A stretch of DNA of 60,618 nucleotides from Castellaniella sp047971665. GTDB lineage: Bacteria > Pseudomonadota > Gammaproteobacteria > Burkholderiales > Burkholderiaceae_B. The DNA is taken from contig NZ_JBKEAA010000016.1 in NCBI RefSeq assembly GCF_047971665.1, positions 1 to 60,618 of the forward strand. Direction: 5' to 3'. The notes under the pieces were generated by a model. It made no database searches, was not told the origin of the DNA, and was given only the letters and a program-made list of their open reading frames with translations. Position numbers and translations under genes: made by a program. Positions 1-8,551 of the stretch are shown here, in pieces. Within the stretch, counting starts at the first letter, position 1. Each line of letters begins with the position of its first letter.

Positions 1-2
1 CC

Positions 3-395
3 GCCGCACTCAAGCCCATCTACGCAGCGGCCAACGAGCAGCAGGCCACAGAGGCGCTGACGGCCTTTGCTGCTGGCCCTTGGGGCACGAAATATCCGAC
101 CATCGTGGCCGCCTGGGAGCGAGCCTGGGAGCATGTGGTGCCGTTCTTCATCTTCCCGCCTGACATCCGGCGTGTGATCTACACCACCAACGCCATCGAG
201 AACATGAACCGGCAACTGCGTAAAATCATCAAGAACCGGGGTCAGTTCCCCAATGATGAGGCGGCCGTGAAGCTCTTGTGGCTGGCACTGCGAAATGTGC
301 TGGCCAAGCCGTCACGATCGGTTCATACGTGGAAAGCAGCCATGAATCAGTTCGCCATCCTGTTCGGCGAACGGTTCACCGAGGCCAGGGATTGA
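3..395 (+). CDS. IS256-family (Mutator-type) transposase, C-terminal fragment
   Basis: Partial gene cut by the left window edge; 130 residues are visible from base 3 to the TGA at 393-395. The block TTNAIENMNRQLRK near residue 60 and the following NRGQFPN region are characteristic of the C-terminal part of IS256-family DDE transposases, including the conserved Asn-Ala-Ile-Glu stretch. The reading frame is open through the edge, so the fragment is a truncation by the window and not visibly a pseudogene. Such enzymes move their own insertion sequence by a copy-out mechanism. The gene sits beside an AT-rich accessory region. Confidence 0.9.
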   Translation, partial: AALKPIYAAANEQQATEALTAFAAGPWGTKYPTIVAAWERAWEHVVPFFIFPPDIRRVIYTTNAIENMNRQLRKIIKNRGQFPNDEAAVKLLWLALRNVLAKPSRSVHTWKAAMNQFAILFGERFTEARD

Positions 396-414
396 ACGAT
401 GTCAAACCGCCCCG

Positions 415-439
415 CCCACAAAAAATCTGACACTCCCGG
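415..439 (+). mobile_element. Putative right end of the IS256-type element
   Basis: About 20 bases after the transposase stop there is a stretch whose reverse complement starts GGGAGTGTCAGATTTTTTG. This looks like the terminal inverted repeat of an IS256-family element. The matching left end lies outside the window, so neither the repeat nor the target-site duplication can be confirmed. Inferred from position and general family style only. Confidence 0.45.
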
Positions 440-660
440 TCCCGCCCCACGATCGGGGAACGCCGGGACGCGCAGATGCGCGAAGGCCTGATCCCCGCGC
501 CCGGCGATGGCGCTGCCAATCCGACGGGCGATTCGGGACCGACGGGGCAATCCCTCGAAAAACAGCACCCAGAAGGCGATTTTCGAGCGCCCCGGCTGTC
601 CCGAGCGGACAGGCTTTATATCTTAATTGATTATTGATTGATATTTTGCGATCCACAAAA
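440..660. other. Intergenic stretch, no gene seen
   Basis: The stretch between the IS end and the autotransporter terminator holds no convincing reading frame. Its first part is GC-rich and its last part (about 610-660) is AT-rich with repeated ATTGATT words. No function can be assigned. Confidence 0.5.
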
Positions 661-704
661 TAAAACGGCACTCGCCATGTCAAAAACAGACAGGGCGAGC
701 GCCG
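661..704 (-). terminator. Rho-independent terminator of the autotransporter gene
   Basis: On the minus strand an 11-bp GC-rich stem (666-676 with 694-704, one mismatch) encloses a further 4-bp pairing (678-681 with 689-692) around a 7-base loop. It is followed by TTTTATTTT. It sits about 25 bases past the stop of the gene that ends at 727, in the right orientation to terminate it. Confidence 0.85.
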
Positions 705-726
705 GTCATTCCGTGAGGTCTCTTCC

Positions 727-2850
727 CTAGAATCGACCGCTCAGACTGATCATGACCCCATAGGCGGTATCGCGCGTGGAGGTCCCTGCAACATAGGGCG
801 TGACGCTCATGCTGACATCATCCGTTACCGCATACGCCAGCGTGCTCGACAAACTCGCGCGGGTATGGGCAAAATCGGAATCGAACTTCAACGCCCCGAT
901 GTAATCGGCGCGAGCGACCACACTTGGATCTTTGTGGGCAATGTCCTGCTCCAGTTCGCCATTAATCGACCACTTGAATTTATCGCTCAGCACCCTGGTG
1001 TAATTGGCGCCGATATAAGCCGTCGTCTGCTTGGATGTGGTTTGGGAATAAGTGAACGGGAAAACGGCATTGTGTTCGGTATAGCCGTCCATGTTCAGGT
1101 CGCTATAGCGCAATCCACCGTAGTAGCCGACGAGATCCCGATCCGAGAGCGCGTGGTTGCGGCCGATTTCGAACGATGCGCCCCAGCCGTCCATCACGGC
1201 ATCCCCGGCACCGGCTTCCGTGTAGGAAAGCACAGCGCGGGTCCGCTTCACTTTGTACCGATTGGCCGCGACCGCGCCGCGCAGATACCAATCGCCATTT
1301 GCCGTGTCCTGTTTCCATCTCACGTAAAGGCCGCCACCGATATTGTTGCGATTGCGCCCAAAGCTCTCGGGAAGATCACGCCAGAAGGAATGCCCAATGG
1401 AGAAACCCGCCGAGAAATTATCGGTAAAGGCATGACCGATCGAGATGCCGGAAAGGACATCTGCATTGCCCGCAAAGCCGCCGACATCCATCATGATGCG
1501 ATAGCATGTCTTGCCGACCTGGGCGATATCACAGCCCTCCTGGAGGCGATCCAGCCCGCGGCGCTGCATCTCGAGTCCCTCGAAGGTATCCTGGGCGGCT
1601 GCGCCAACCGTCTTGATGGTATTGTCGACGTCGATCACGGACGGCGTGACCGGATCGACGGGATCAACGGGATCGACCGGGGCGACGGGTTCAGGGAACT
1701 TCCACAATGCCGCGTGTGTCCCGCCATCGGCGGTCCCCGCATTTCCGACGATGACACGGCCATCGTCGGAAACCGCCAAGGCGTTCGAATTGTTCCCGCC
1801 GAGCGTGCCGAGGTCCTGCATCTGGTCCGCCTCAGTCCAACGGAAGGCGTGGATGTAACGATTGTTCGCCAAGTCGCTGTTTCCGACGATGACACTGCCA
1901 TCCGCAGAAACGTCATAGGCGCGTGAATAGTTACCGCCAAGGGACCCGAGGTCTTCCATCTGCCTGGCTTCAGTCCAGCGGTAGGCATGGCCGGCGTCGC
2001 CGCTGCTCGTCAAGTGGCTGTTTCCCACAATGACACTGCCATCTGCGGAAACGGCGATGGCGGTTGCAAAATCCCCGCCAAGGGTTCCGAGATCCTCCAT
2101 CAGCCTGGCTTCAGTCCAGCGGAAGGCGCGGGTGCTGCCCGTCTCGATCTCACTGTCTCCTATGATCACACTGCCATCCGCGGAAACGGCCTTGGCGTAT
2201 GAGCGCCTGCCGCCGAGCGTTCCAAGGTCCTGCATCCGCCCGGCTTCAGTCCAACGGAAGGCACGAGCGCTACGATCCGCCAAGAAGCTGATACCTGCGA
2301 TGACACCGCCATCTTCGGAAACCGCCTCGGCGCGTGAGTTCCCGCCCAGCGTTCCAAGATCCTGCATTTGCTCGGCTTCGGTCCAGCGAAAGGCGTGAAT
2401 CTCACCGCTCCCGTTCCCCAATTCACTACGTCCGACAATCACGTTGCCATCCGCAGAAACCGCATACGCTTCCGCGTAGTCCCCGCCCAAATCCCCGAGG
2501 TCCTGCATCCGCCCGGCTTCAGTCCAACGGAAAGCGTGGTTGCGACCGCTCGCCACGGCACTGCTTCCCACAATGACGCGGCCATCTGCGGAAATGCCAT
2601 TGGCGTCTGCCCCACTCCCGCCGGAAAGGGAACCAAGGCTTTCTATCTGGCTGGCGTCAGTCCAACGGAAAGCGCGCCCGCTACTGCCTTCTCCGATGAT
2701 GACGCTGCCATCCGCGGAAACCGCCACGGCGGTGGAATAGCCGAATCCGCCGCTTGGGTCCAGATTCTGCGAGATTGGTTCTGCTGATGCGAATCCTGTT
2801 GTTGCGACCGCAGCCAGAAACATCAGGACTGATTTTTCTCCATGAAACAT
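727..2850 (-). CDS. Autotransporter with HAF-repeat passenger
   Basis: A 707-residue protein in three parts. Residues 1-23 are a Sec signal peptide ending FASA. Residues of about 30-390 hold eight copies of a roughly 50-residue repeat with the core AVSADGSVIVG...HAFRWTEA..MQDLGTLGG, known as the HAF extracellular repeat; the eighth copy is degenerate (AALWKF). A Val-Asp-Pro repeat linker follows, then about 280 residues resembling an autotransporter beta-barrel, ending in SLSGRF with the expected terminal Phe. It is therefore probably secreted by the type V route and displayed on the cell surface. The ligand is unknown. It stands alone, with its own terminator and an AT-rich upstream region, beside an insertion sequence, which suggests accessory DNA. 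An alternative start is Met10. Confidence 0.88.
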   Translation of the reverse strand: MFHGEKSVLMFLAAVATTGFASAEPISQNLDPSGGFGYSTAVAVSADGSVIIGEGSSGRAFRWTDASQIESLGSLSGGSGADANGISADGRVIVGSSAVASGRNHAFRWTEAGRMQDLGDLGGDYAEAYAVSADGNVIVGRSELGNGSGEIHAFRWTEAEQMQDLGTLGGNSRAEAVSEDGGVIAGISFLADRSARAFRWTEAGRMQDLGTLGGRRSYAKAVSADGSVIIGDSEIETGSTRAFRWTEARLMEDLGTLGGDFATAIAVSADGSVIVGNSHLTSSGDAGHAYRWTEARQMEDLGSLGGNYSRAYDVSADGSVIVGNSDLANNRYIHAFRWTEADQMQDLGTLGGNNSNALAVSDDGRVIVGNAGTADGGTHAALWKFPEPVAPVDPVDPVDPVTPSVIDVDNTIKTVGAAAQDTFEGLEMQRRGLDRLQEGCDIAQVGKTCYRIMMDVGGFAGNADVLSGISIGHAFTDNFSAGFSIGHSFWRDLPESFGRNRNNIGGGLYVRWKQDTANGDWYLRGAVAANRYKVKRTRAVLSYTEAGAGDAVMDGWGASFEIGRNHALSDRDLVGYYGGLRYSDLNMDGYTEHNAVFPFTYSQTTSKQTTAYIGANYTRVLSDKFKWSINGELEQDIAHKDPSVVARADYIGALKFDSDFAHTRASLSSTLAYAVTDDVSMSVTPYVAGTSTRDTAYGVMISLSGRF
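880..2780 (-). repeat. HAF-repeat coding array (eight protein repeats)
   Basis: Within the autotransporter passenger (roughly 1700-2780) the DNA repeats with a period of about 150-170 bases. Words such as the complement of GCGGAAAC and TTCAGTCCA(A/G)CGGAA recur on the plus strand. The period matches the protein repeat, so these are coding repeats and not CRISPR-type or transposon repeats. Slippage or recombination between copies could change repeat number. Confidence 0.6.
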
Positions 2851-3207
2851 TCAAAAAACCTTTTAAATCCTAAATAATTAGAAAAACAAAAACCTCCTAT
2901 GTTGGCATTCGTAGCAAGATTTATCTTTGTGAAAAATCAAATTTCACGGTAATTTTAAATAGTTTTGATATTTCAAAACTCCTGGGTTCAGGCGGCAGGC
3001 TCTAAAAAATGACGTCATGCAAAAATCTGGCGAAGTTCTCTCCCGAAAAGCGCAAACGTGCCGTACACGCGGGCGCCCGAATCCCGGTCGTCTCGCTACA
3101 ATCCAATCAAACGACCAACACTTGCCCCCCAGAACCACCCATATGAGCGGCCGAAATCCACTAAAACCCGCCAAAACCCAACCAGCATTTTTCACGGAGA
3201 CCCTGAC
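2851..3207. promoter_or_regulatory. Divergent intergenic region, AT-rich on the autotransporter side
   Basis: The region of 357 bases separates the divergent autotransporter and tctC genes. The autotransporter half (2851-2975) is strikingly AT-rich compared with the rest of the window, with runs of T and A, and presumably holds that gene's promoter. The tctC half is GC-rich. A TACAAT at 3097-3102 could be a -10 box for tctC, but no good -35 is seen. No gene is present. Confidence 0.5.
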
Positions 3208-4176
3208 ATGCAACGACATACATTCGTGATGGCCGCCGCCGCGGCCGCTCTGGCTGTTTCCCTGGGCGCACAGGCGCAGGACTGGCCGACGCAACCGGTA
3301 AAACTGGTGGTCGGTTTCCCGGGAGGATCGACGCCCGACATGGTGGCCCGCACCCTCTCCGAGCCGCTGTCCAAGATGCTGGGCCAGCCGGTCATCGTCG
3401 AAAACAAGCCCGGCGCCGGCGGCAATATCGCGGCAGCCACAGTGGCCAAGGCAACCGATGGACATACACTGGGCATCGTGATCAACGGCAACCTGACCTC
3501 ATCGCCGATGCTCTACCCCAGCCTGGCCTATGACCCGGCCAAGGACTTCAGCAACCTCTGCCTGCTGACCACGGCGCCGCTGATCCTGGTCGCGCCGGCC
3601 GATGCGCCCGAGGGCGCCGCGTTCTTCAAGAAGGCAGAGGAAGAAGGCGACCGCTGGAACTACGGCTCGGTGGGCGTCGGTTCCGTCTCGCATCTGGGCA
3701 TGGAACTGCTGAAAAGCGAGGTATCCGGCCTCAAGCCCATGCAGGTGCCCTACACCGGCGGCAACCCCGCCGTGGTGACGGCGCTGATCAGCGGTCAGGT
3801 GCAGATGGGCCTGATGCCGCCGGGAACCGCCATGCCCCAGGTCAAGGCAGGCAAGCTCAAGGCGGTGGGCGTGACGACCACCGAACGCAGCCCGCTCGTG
3901 CCCGACGTACCGACACTGGCAGAGGCCGGGGTCAAGGACTTCACCCTGGAGGTCTGGGACGCCCTGGTGGGCCCCGCCAGCCTGCCGGCGCCGGTCCAGA
4001 AAAAGATCTCCGACAGCGTGATCCAGATCCTGCACACCCCGGAAATCCAGAAAAAGCTGCTGGCGCAAGGATGGAAGGCCGTGGGCTCCACGCCCGACGA
4101 GATGAAAGCCCGGGTCCAAAAGGAAACCGCCCTGCTGGGCAACATCATCCGTTCACAGAACATCAAGCTGCAATGA
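3208..4176 (+). CDS. Tripartite tricarboxylate transporter receptor (Bug/TctC family)
   Basis: A 322-residue periplasmic substrate-binding protein. The start at 3208 is chosen because it gives a clean signal peptide ending GAQAQ, preceded by a CGGAGA ribosome site; an upstream in-frame extension is not plausible. Residues after cleavage (DWPTQPVKLVVGFPGGSTPD) are typical of the Bug family, which is much expanded in Alcaligenaceae. These receptors deliver carboxylates or related small acids to TctA/TctB. The partner membrane genes lie just downstream on the opposite strand. The substrate cannot be read from sequence. Confidence 0.93.
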   Translation: MQRHTFVMAAAAAALAVSLGAQAQDWPTQPVKLVVGFPGGSTPDMVARTLSEPLSKMLGQPVIVENKPGAGGNIAAATVAKATDGHTLGIVINGNLTSSPMLYPSLAYDPAKDFSNLCLLTTAPLILVAPADAPEGAAFFKKAEEEGDRWNYGSVGVGSVSHLGMELLKSEVSGLKPMQVPYTGGNPAVVTALISGQVQMGLMPPGTAMPQVKAGKLKAVGVTTTERSPLVPDVPTLAEAGVKDFTLEVWDALVGPASLPAPVQKKISDSVIQILHTPEIQKKLLAQGWKAVGSTPDEMKARVQKETALLGNIIRSQNIKLQ

Positions 4177-4183
4177 ACCACGC

Positions 4184-4216
4184 ACGGGTCTGCGGGCGCC
4201 CTGCCCGCAGACCCGT
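4184..4216. terminator. Bidirectional terminator-like hairpin between tctC and tctA
   Basis: A perfect 14-bp stem (4184-4197 with 4203-4216) and a 5-base loop lie 8 bases after the tctC stop and 13 bases before the end of the convergent tctA gene. Neither strand has a clear T-tract, so termination may be weak or Rho-assisted. Confidence 0.7.
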
Positions 4217-4229
4217 TCCGGTCGCCGGT

Positions 4230-5741
4230 TCATTCCTCGGAAAAGGCCTCCTGGCGGCGCTTGCGGATGGCCGGCAGCACCAGGAGCAGGAGCAGGCCGA
4301 GCGCCAGCAGCAGCAGCGTCGCGGATATCGGCCGCGTGACCAGCACGCTCCAGTCCCCTCTGGACAGCAGCAGCGCCCGGCGCAGGTTTTCCTCCATCAT
4401 GGGTCCCAGGATCAGCGCCAGCAGCAGCGGCGCGGACTCCAGTCCCAGCTTGATGAAGACATGGCCGATCACGCCGAACCATCCCAGCATCCAGATGTCC
4501 CAGGTGCTGTTGCTGAGCGAATAGGCGCCGATCGCGCAAAACAGCACGATGGCGGGAAACAGCCAGCGGTAAGGCAGGGTCAGGAGTCTGACCCAGAGAC
4601 CCACCAGGGGCAGGTTCAGAACGACCAGGAACGCATTGCCGATCCACATCGAGGCAATCAGGCCCCAGAACAGTTCGGGGTTGCTCGTCATGACCTGCGG
4701 CCCCGGCTGGATGTTGTGGATGATCATGGCGCCCACCATCAGCGCCATCACGCTGTTGGGCGGCAGGCCCAGCGTCAGCAACGGAATGAAGGCGGTCTGC
4801 GACCCGGAGTTGTTCGCGGACTCGGGGGCCGCCACTCCCCGGATATTGCCCTCGCCCAGGGGTTCCTCGCCAGGTTCGAGCTTGATCTTTTTCTCGGCCG
4901 TATAGGCCGCGAAGGACGACAGCACTGCCCCGCCGCCGGGCAGGATGCCCAGGAACGCACCGATCAGCGTGCCGCGGCAAATGGCGGGCGTCATCCGTTT
5001 CCAGTCTTTTTTACGCGGGTACAGATTCGACAGACCGACCTTGAAGACATGGCGTCCGCTATCGGGGCGCGACAGGTTCGAGATGATTTCTCCATAGCCG
5101 AACAGCCCCATGGCAATCACGACAAAGTCGATGCCGTTGGCCAGCTCGGGTATATCGAAGCTGTAACGCTCCACCCCCGAATTGACGTCCGCCCCCATCA
5201 TGCCCAGCAACAGTCCCAGCACGATCATGCCCAGGGCCTTCAGAACCGAGCCCGAGGCGAGAATCACGGAACCGATCAGGCCCAGGACGATCAGGGAAAA
5301 ATACTCGGCCGGTCCGAACTTGAAGGCCAGTTCGGTCAAAGGCAGCGCAAAGGCGGCGATCACCACCGTGCCAAAGCACCCGGCCACGAACGAGCCCACG
5401 GCGGCGGCGGTCAGCGCAGGCCCCGCCCGGCCCTTGCGCGCCATCTGGTAGCCGTCCAGCGTGGTGACCACCGAGGAGATTTCGCCGGGCAGATTGACCA
5501 GGATCGAAGTCGTCGAGCCGCCATAGGCGGCGCCATAGTAGATGCCGGCCAGCATGATCAGCGCCGAAGTCGGGTCCAGCGCATAGGTGGTGGGCAGCAG
5601 AATGGCGATCGTCGCAGTCGGCCCCAGCCCCGGCAGAATCCCGATCAGCGTGCCCAGCAGACAGCCGGCAAAGGCATAGGCCAGATTCTGAAGCGTGAAG
5701 GCCACGCTGAATCCCAGGGCGAGATGCTCAAAGACGTCCAT
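4230..5741 (-). CDS. tctA: Tripartite tricarboxylate transporter large permease TctA
   Basis: A 503-residue polytopic membrane protein with about 12 hydrophobic segments. The N-terminal region with GILPGLGPTATIAILLP and the segment AAYGGSTTSILVNLPGE are diagnostic of the TctA family, and length is normal. It forms the main channel of a sodium- or proton-driven uptake system with TctB and a periplasmic TctC receptor. It follows tctB after 12 bases, so the two are one transcription unit. The adjacent tctC is on the opposite strand, which is not the usual single-operon layout. Confidence 0.95.
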   Translation of the reverse strand: MDVFEHLALGFSVAFTLQNLAYAFAGCLLGTLIGILPGLGPTATIAILLPTTYALDPTSALIMLAGIYYGAAYGGSTTSILVNLPGEISSVVTTLDGYQMARKGRAGPALTAAAVGSFVAGCFGTVVIAAFALPLTELAFKFGPAEYFSLIVLGLIGSVILASGSVLKALGMIVLGLLLGMMGADVNSGVERYSFDIPELANGIDFVVIAMGLFGYGEIISNLSRPDSGRHVFKVGLSNLYPRKKDWKRMTPAICRGTLIGAFLGILPGGGAVLSSFAAYTAEKKIKLEPGEEPLGEGNIRGVAAPESANNSGSQTAFIPLLTLGLPPNSVMALMVGAMIIHNIQPGPQVMTSNPELFWGLIASMWIGNAFLVVLNLPLVGLWVRLLTLPYRWLFPAIVLFCAIGAYSLSNSTWDIWMLGWFGVIGHVFIKLGLESAPLLLALILGPMMEENLRRALLLSRGDWSVLVTRPISATLLLLALGLLLLLVLPAIRKRRQEAFSEE

Positions 5742-5753
5742 GGTGAATGTCCC

Positions 5754-6242
5754 CTATCCCGGGATCAGCCGCGGCCAGCTCGAAAACTGCATGCCCAGGG
5801 CATAGACAAAGATGAACCAGCTGCCCAGCGCGAGCACGGCTGCCAGCGCCAGGGACTCGCGCAGCCGGAACGCCGGGCCCGCCCAGGAGGCCACGACAAT
5901 CAGGATGACGGTCGAGAGCACGAAGCCGAGCGCGGGGATGTGCAGCGCGGGCCAGCCATCGAGCAGCACACCGAACAGCATGTTCGCCAGAATGATGAAA
6001 ACCAGTGGCCGGACATGCCAGCCGCCGACGGGATCGCCATCGGCGGTTTTGATCGTCACGGACCGGATGCAGATGATCAGGCCGATGATGACCAGCAGCA
6101 CACTGCAGATCAAAGGAAAATAGCCGGGCCCCATGTGGGCGCTGGTGCCGATCCGGTAGCGGGTCGCGCCCACGCCGAACGCCGTGCCGGCGGCCATGAA
6201 GAGCAAGCCGGAATAAAAATCCTTCTGGCTTTTGATGCGCAT
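5754..6242 (-). CDS. tctB: Tripartite tricarboxylate transporter small permease TctB
   Basis: A 162-residue membrane protein with four hydrophobic segments. The N-terminus (KDFYSGLLFMAAGTAFGVGA) and the GTSAHMGPGYFPLI motif are typical of the TctB family. It pairs with TctA, whose gene starts 12 bases downstream. The transcript probably begins in the divergent region shared with dapD. Confidence 0.92.
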   Translation of the reverse strand: MRIKSQKDFYSGLLFMAAGTAFGVGATRYRIGTSAHMGPGYFPLICSVLLVIIGLIICIRSVTIKTADGDPVGGWHVRPLVFIILANMLFGVLLDGWPALHIPALGFVLSTVILIVVASWAGPAFRLRESLALAAVLALGSWFIFVYALGMQFSSWPRLIPG

Positions 6243-6539
6243 GCGGCGTGATCCTGTCGAAGGAATGAAAGGAAAGCGGGCCGATTCGATGAGAAATCAT
6301 CGTGCCGTCCAGGGATGGCTGGATTGTATTGCAAGGCCCGGAGGCTTCGACATGCCAGCCCTCCGCCTCCGGGTCGGGGCGGCAAAGCGTGCTACATTTC
6401 ATCTTTCAACTTGTATCACGACCGGCCGCTATCTTATTGATTCGCGTAGGAGTCGGCTGTGCCCCGGTTTCTGCGCCCGCACGACGACGCCTCGCGCACC
6501 GTCACCCGGCCGCTGTCATCAACGCCGCAACGGACGACC
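6243..6539. promoter_or_regulatory. Divergent promoter region between tctB and dapD
   Basis: About 300 bases without a gene. A possible dapD promoter is TTGTAT at 6412-6417 followed about 16-17 bases later by CTTATT/TTATTG. This is a weak match. An in-frame GTG at 6459 could extend dapD, but the family length favours the ATG at 6540. Confidence 0.4.
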
Positions 6540-7361
6540 ATGAGCTCAACTCTTCAACACACCATCGAAACCGCCTGGGAAGACCGCGCCAGCCTGAACC
6601 CCGGCCAGGCTCCCGACGCCCTGCGTCAAGCCGTCGATCAAGTCCTCTCCGGGCTGGATGACGGTTCGCTGCGCGTCGCGGAAAGAATCGACGGGCAATG
6701 GCAGGTCCATCAGTGGATCAAGAAGGCCGTGTTGCTGTCCTTCCGGCTGGTCGACAATCGCGTCGTGGGCCAGGCGCCCCAACTGTATTACGACAAGGTG
6801 CCGCTGAAATTCCAGGATTACGGCCCCGATGACTTCCAGCGAGGCGGCTTTCGCGTGGTCCCCACGGCCACCGTGCGACGCGGCGCCTACATTGCGCCCA
6901 ATGTGGTGCTGATGCCCTCCTACGTCAATATCGGCGCACACGTGGGCGAAGGCACCATGGTCGACACCTGGGCGACCGTCGGCTCCTGCGCGCAGATCGG
7001 CAGCCACGTGCACTTGTCCGGTGGCGTCGGCATCGGCGGCGTGCTCGAGCCGTTGCAGGCCGGTCCCACCATCATCGAGGACAACTGCTTCATCGGTGCC
7101 CGCTCCGAAGTCGTCGAGGGCGTCATCATCGAGGAAAATTCCGTGCTGGCCATGGGGGTCTTCATTTCCCAGAGCACGCGCATCTACGATCGCACCACCG
7201 GAGAAACCCACTATGGCCGCGTGCCGGCCGGATCGGTGGTGGTGCCGGGATCGCTCCCCGCCGCCGACGGCAGCCACAGTCTGGCCTGCGCGGTGATCGT
7301 CAAGCGCGTGGACGCCAAGACCCGCGCCAAGACCAGCATCAACGACCTGCTCCGGGCCTGA
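6540..7361 (+). CDS. dapD: 2,3,4,5-tetrahydropyridine-2,6-dicarboxylate N-succinyltransferase
   Basis: A 273-residue trimeric left-handed beta-helix acyltransferase of the succinylase branch of lysine and meso-diaminopimelate synthesis. It transfers succinyl from succinyl-CoA to tetrahydrodipicolinate in the cytosol. The middle of the protein carries the hexapeptide-repeat region with VGSCAQIG, HLSGGVGIGGVLEPLQA and IGARSEVVEGV, nearly identical in order to the E. coli enzyme. The start at 6540 gives the usual family length. dapE starts 2 bases after the stop, so the two consecutive-branch enzymes are co-expressed. Confidence 0.97.
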   Translation: MSSTLQHTIETAWEDRASLNPGQAPDALRQAVDQVLSGLDDGSLRVAERIDGQWQVHQWIKKAVLLSFRLVDNRVVGQAPQLYYDKVPLKFQDYGPDDFQRGGFRVVPTATVRRGAYIAPNVVLMPSYVNIGAHVGEGTMVDTWATVGSCAQIGSHVHLSGGVGIGGVLEPLQAGPTIIEDNCFIGARSEVVEGVIIEENSVLAMGVFISQSTRIYDRTTGETHYGRVPAGSVVVPGSLPAADGSHSLACAVIVKRVDAKTRAKTSINDLLRA

Positions 7362-7363
7362 TC

Positions 7364-8497
7364 ATGGCCGATGCCGACGTCCGCGCCCTGGCTTCGAACC
7401 TGATCGCCCGCCCCTCCGTCACACCGGACGACGCAGGCTGCCAGGATCTGATCGCCGAGCGCCTGCGGGCCCTGGGCTTCACCTGCGAACCCCTGCCGAG
7501 CGGACCCGTCAGCAATCTCTGGGCGCGGCGCGGCGCCACCGCCCCGCTGCTGGTGTTTGCGGGCCATACCGACGTCGTGCCCACCGGCCCCGAGACCGAA
7601 TGGCCCAGCCCCCCCTTTGTCCCGACGGAAACCGACGGCATGCTGGTGGGCCGGGGCGCGGCCGACATGAAGACCTCGATCGCCGCCTTTGTGGTGGCCG
7701 CCGAGGAATTCGTCGCGGCCCATCCCGATCACCCAGGCTCGATCGCGCTGCTCATCACCTCCGACGAGGAAGGTCCGGCCACCGACGGCACGGTCCATGT
7801 CTGCCGCATCCTGGAAAATCGTGGCGAAAAACCCGACTACTGCATCGTCGGCGAACCGACCTCGGTGAAATCACTGGGCGACACGATCAAGAACGGCCGC
7901 CGGGGCTCGATGTCGGCCCGGATCACAGTGCGCGGCATCCAGGGGCACGTGGCCTATCCGCATCTGGCGCGCAACCCCATTCATGAGCTGGCTCCCGCAC
8001 TGGCCGAACTGACGGCGGCCCGTTGGGACGAGGGCAATGAATACTTCCCTCCCACCACGTTCCAGGTCTCGAACCTGCACGCAGGCACGGGTGCGGGCAA
8101 TGTCATTCCGGGCACGGCGACGATCGACTGCAATTTCCGCTTTTCCACCGCCAGCACGCCCGAGGGCCTGCAGGCCCGGGTGCGCACCATCCTGGAGCGT
8201 CACGGCCTGGACCATGACATCGACTGGACGATCAGCGGCCTGCCTTTCCTGACGCCCCGGGGCACACTGTGCAGCGCACTGCAGGCCGCCATCGCCGAGG
8301 AAACCGATGTCCAGGCGACACTGTCGACGACAGGCGGCACCTCGGACGGCCGCTTCATCGCCCGGATCTGCCCTCAGGTCGTGGAATTCGGCCCACTGAA
8401 CCAGTCGATCCACCAGACGGGCGAACACATTCCCCTGGACAGCCTCGCTCCCCTGAAGAACATCTACCGCCGCACGCTGGAAAAGCTGCTGGACTGA
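7364..8497 (+). CDS. dapE: Succinyl-diaminopimelate desuccinylase
   Basis: A 377-residue M20-family dinuclear zinc amidohydrolase that removes succinate from N-succinyl-LL-diaminopimelate. Expected metal and catalytic residues are present: His68 in AGHTD, Asp101 in GRGAADMK, Glu135-Glu136 in SDEEGPA, Glu164 in VGEPT, and the C-terminal His in NQSIHQTGEH. Length equals the E. coli type. It follows dapD directly; prmB starts 54 bases later and may share the transcript. Confidence 0.97.
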   Translation: MADADVRALASNLIARPSVTPDDAGCQDLIAERLRALGFTCEPLPSGPVSNLWARRGATAPLLVFAGHTDVVPTGPETEWPSPPFVPTETDGMLVGRGAADMKTSIAAFVVAAEEFVAAHPDHPGSIALLITSDEEGPATDGTVHVCRILENRGEKPDYCIVGEPTSVKSLGDTIKNGRRGSMSARITVRGIQGHVAYPHLARNPIHELAPALAELTAARWDEGNEYFPPTTFQVSNLHAGTGAGNVIPGTATIDCNFRFSTASTPEGLQARVRTILERHGLDHDIDWTISGLPFLTPRGTLCSALQAAIAEETDVQATLSTTGGTSDGRFIARICPQVVEFGPLNQSIHQTGEHIPLDSLAPLKNIYRRTLEKLLD

Positions 8498-8551
8498 CCC
8501 GACCACGGCCCGCGCCGGACGGCGCGGCCCTTTGCACCGACGCCTTACGCC

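Noticed and set aside
1700..2780. Regular DNA repeats that could suggest a CRISPR array
   Set aside because: The period of about 150-170 bases matches a protein repeat in an open frame; no short identical repeats with unique spacers.
2851..3000. Strong AGGAGG on the minus strand as a start signal for a leader peptide
   Set aside because: It is followed only by a TTG with two further codons and a stop; too short to claim.
4071..6251. 726-codon plus-strand frame opposite tctA-tctB
   Set aside because: Rich in Gln, Arg and His with no domain; TctA and TctB are clear on the other strand.
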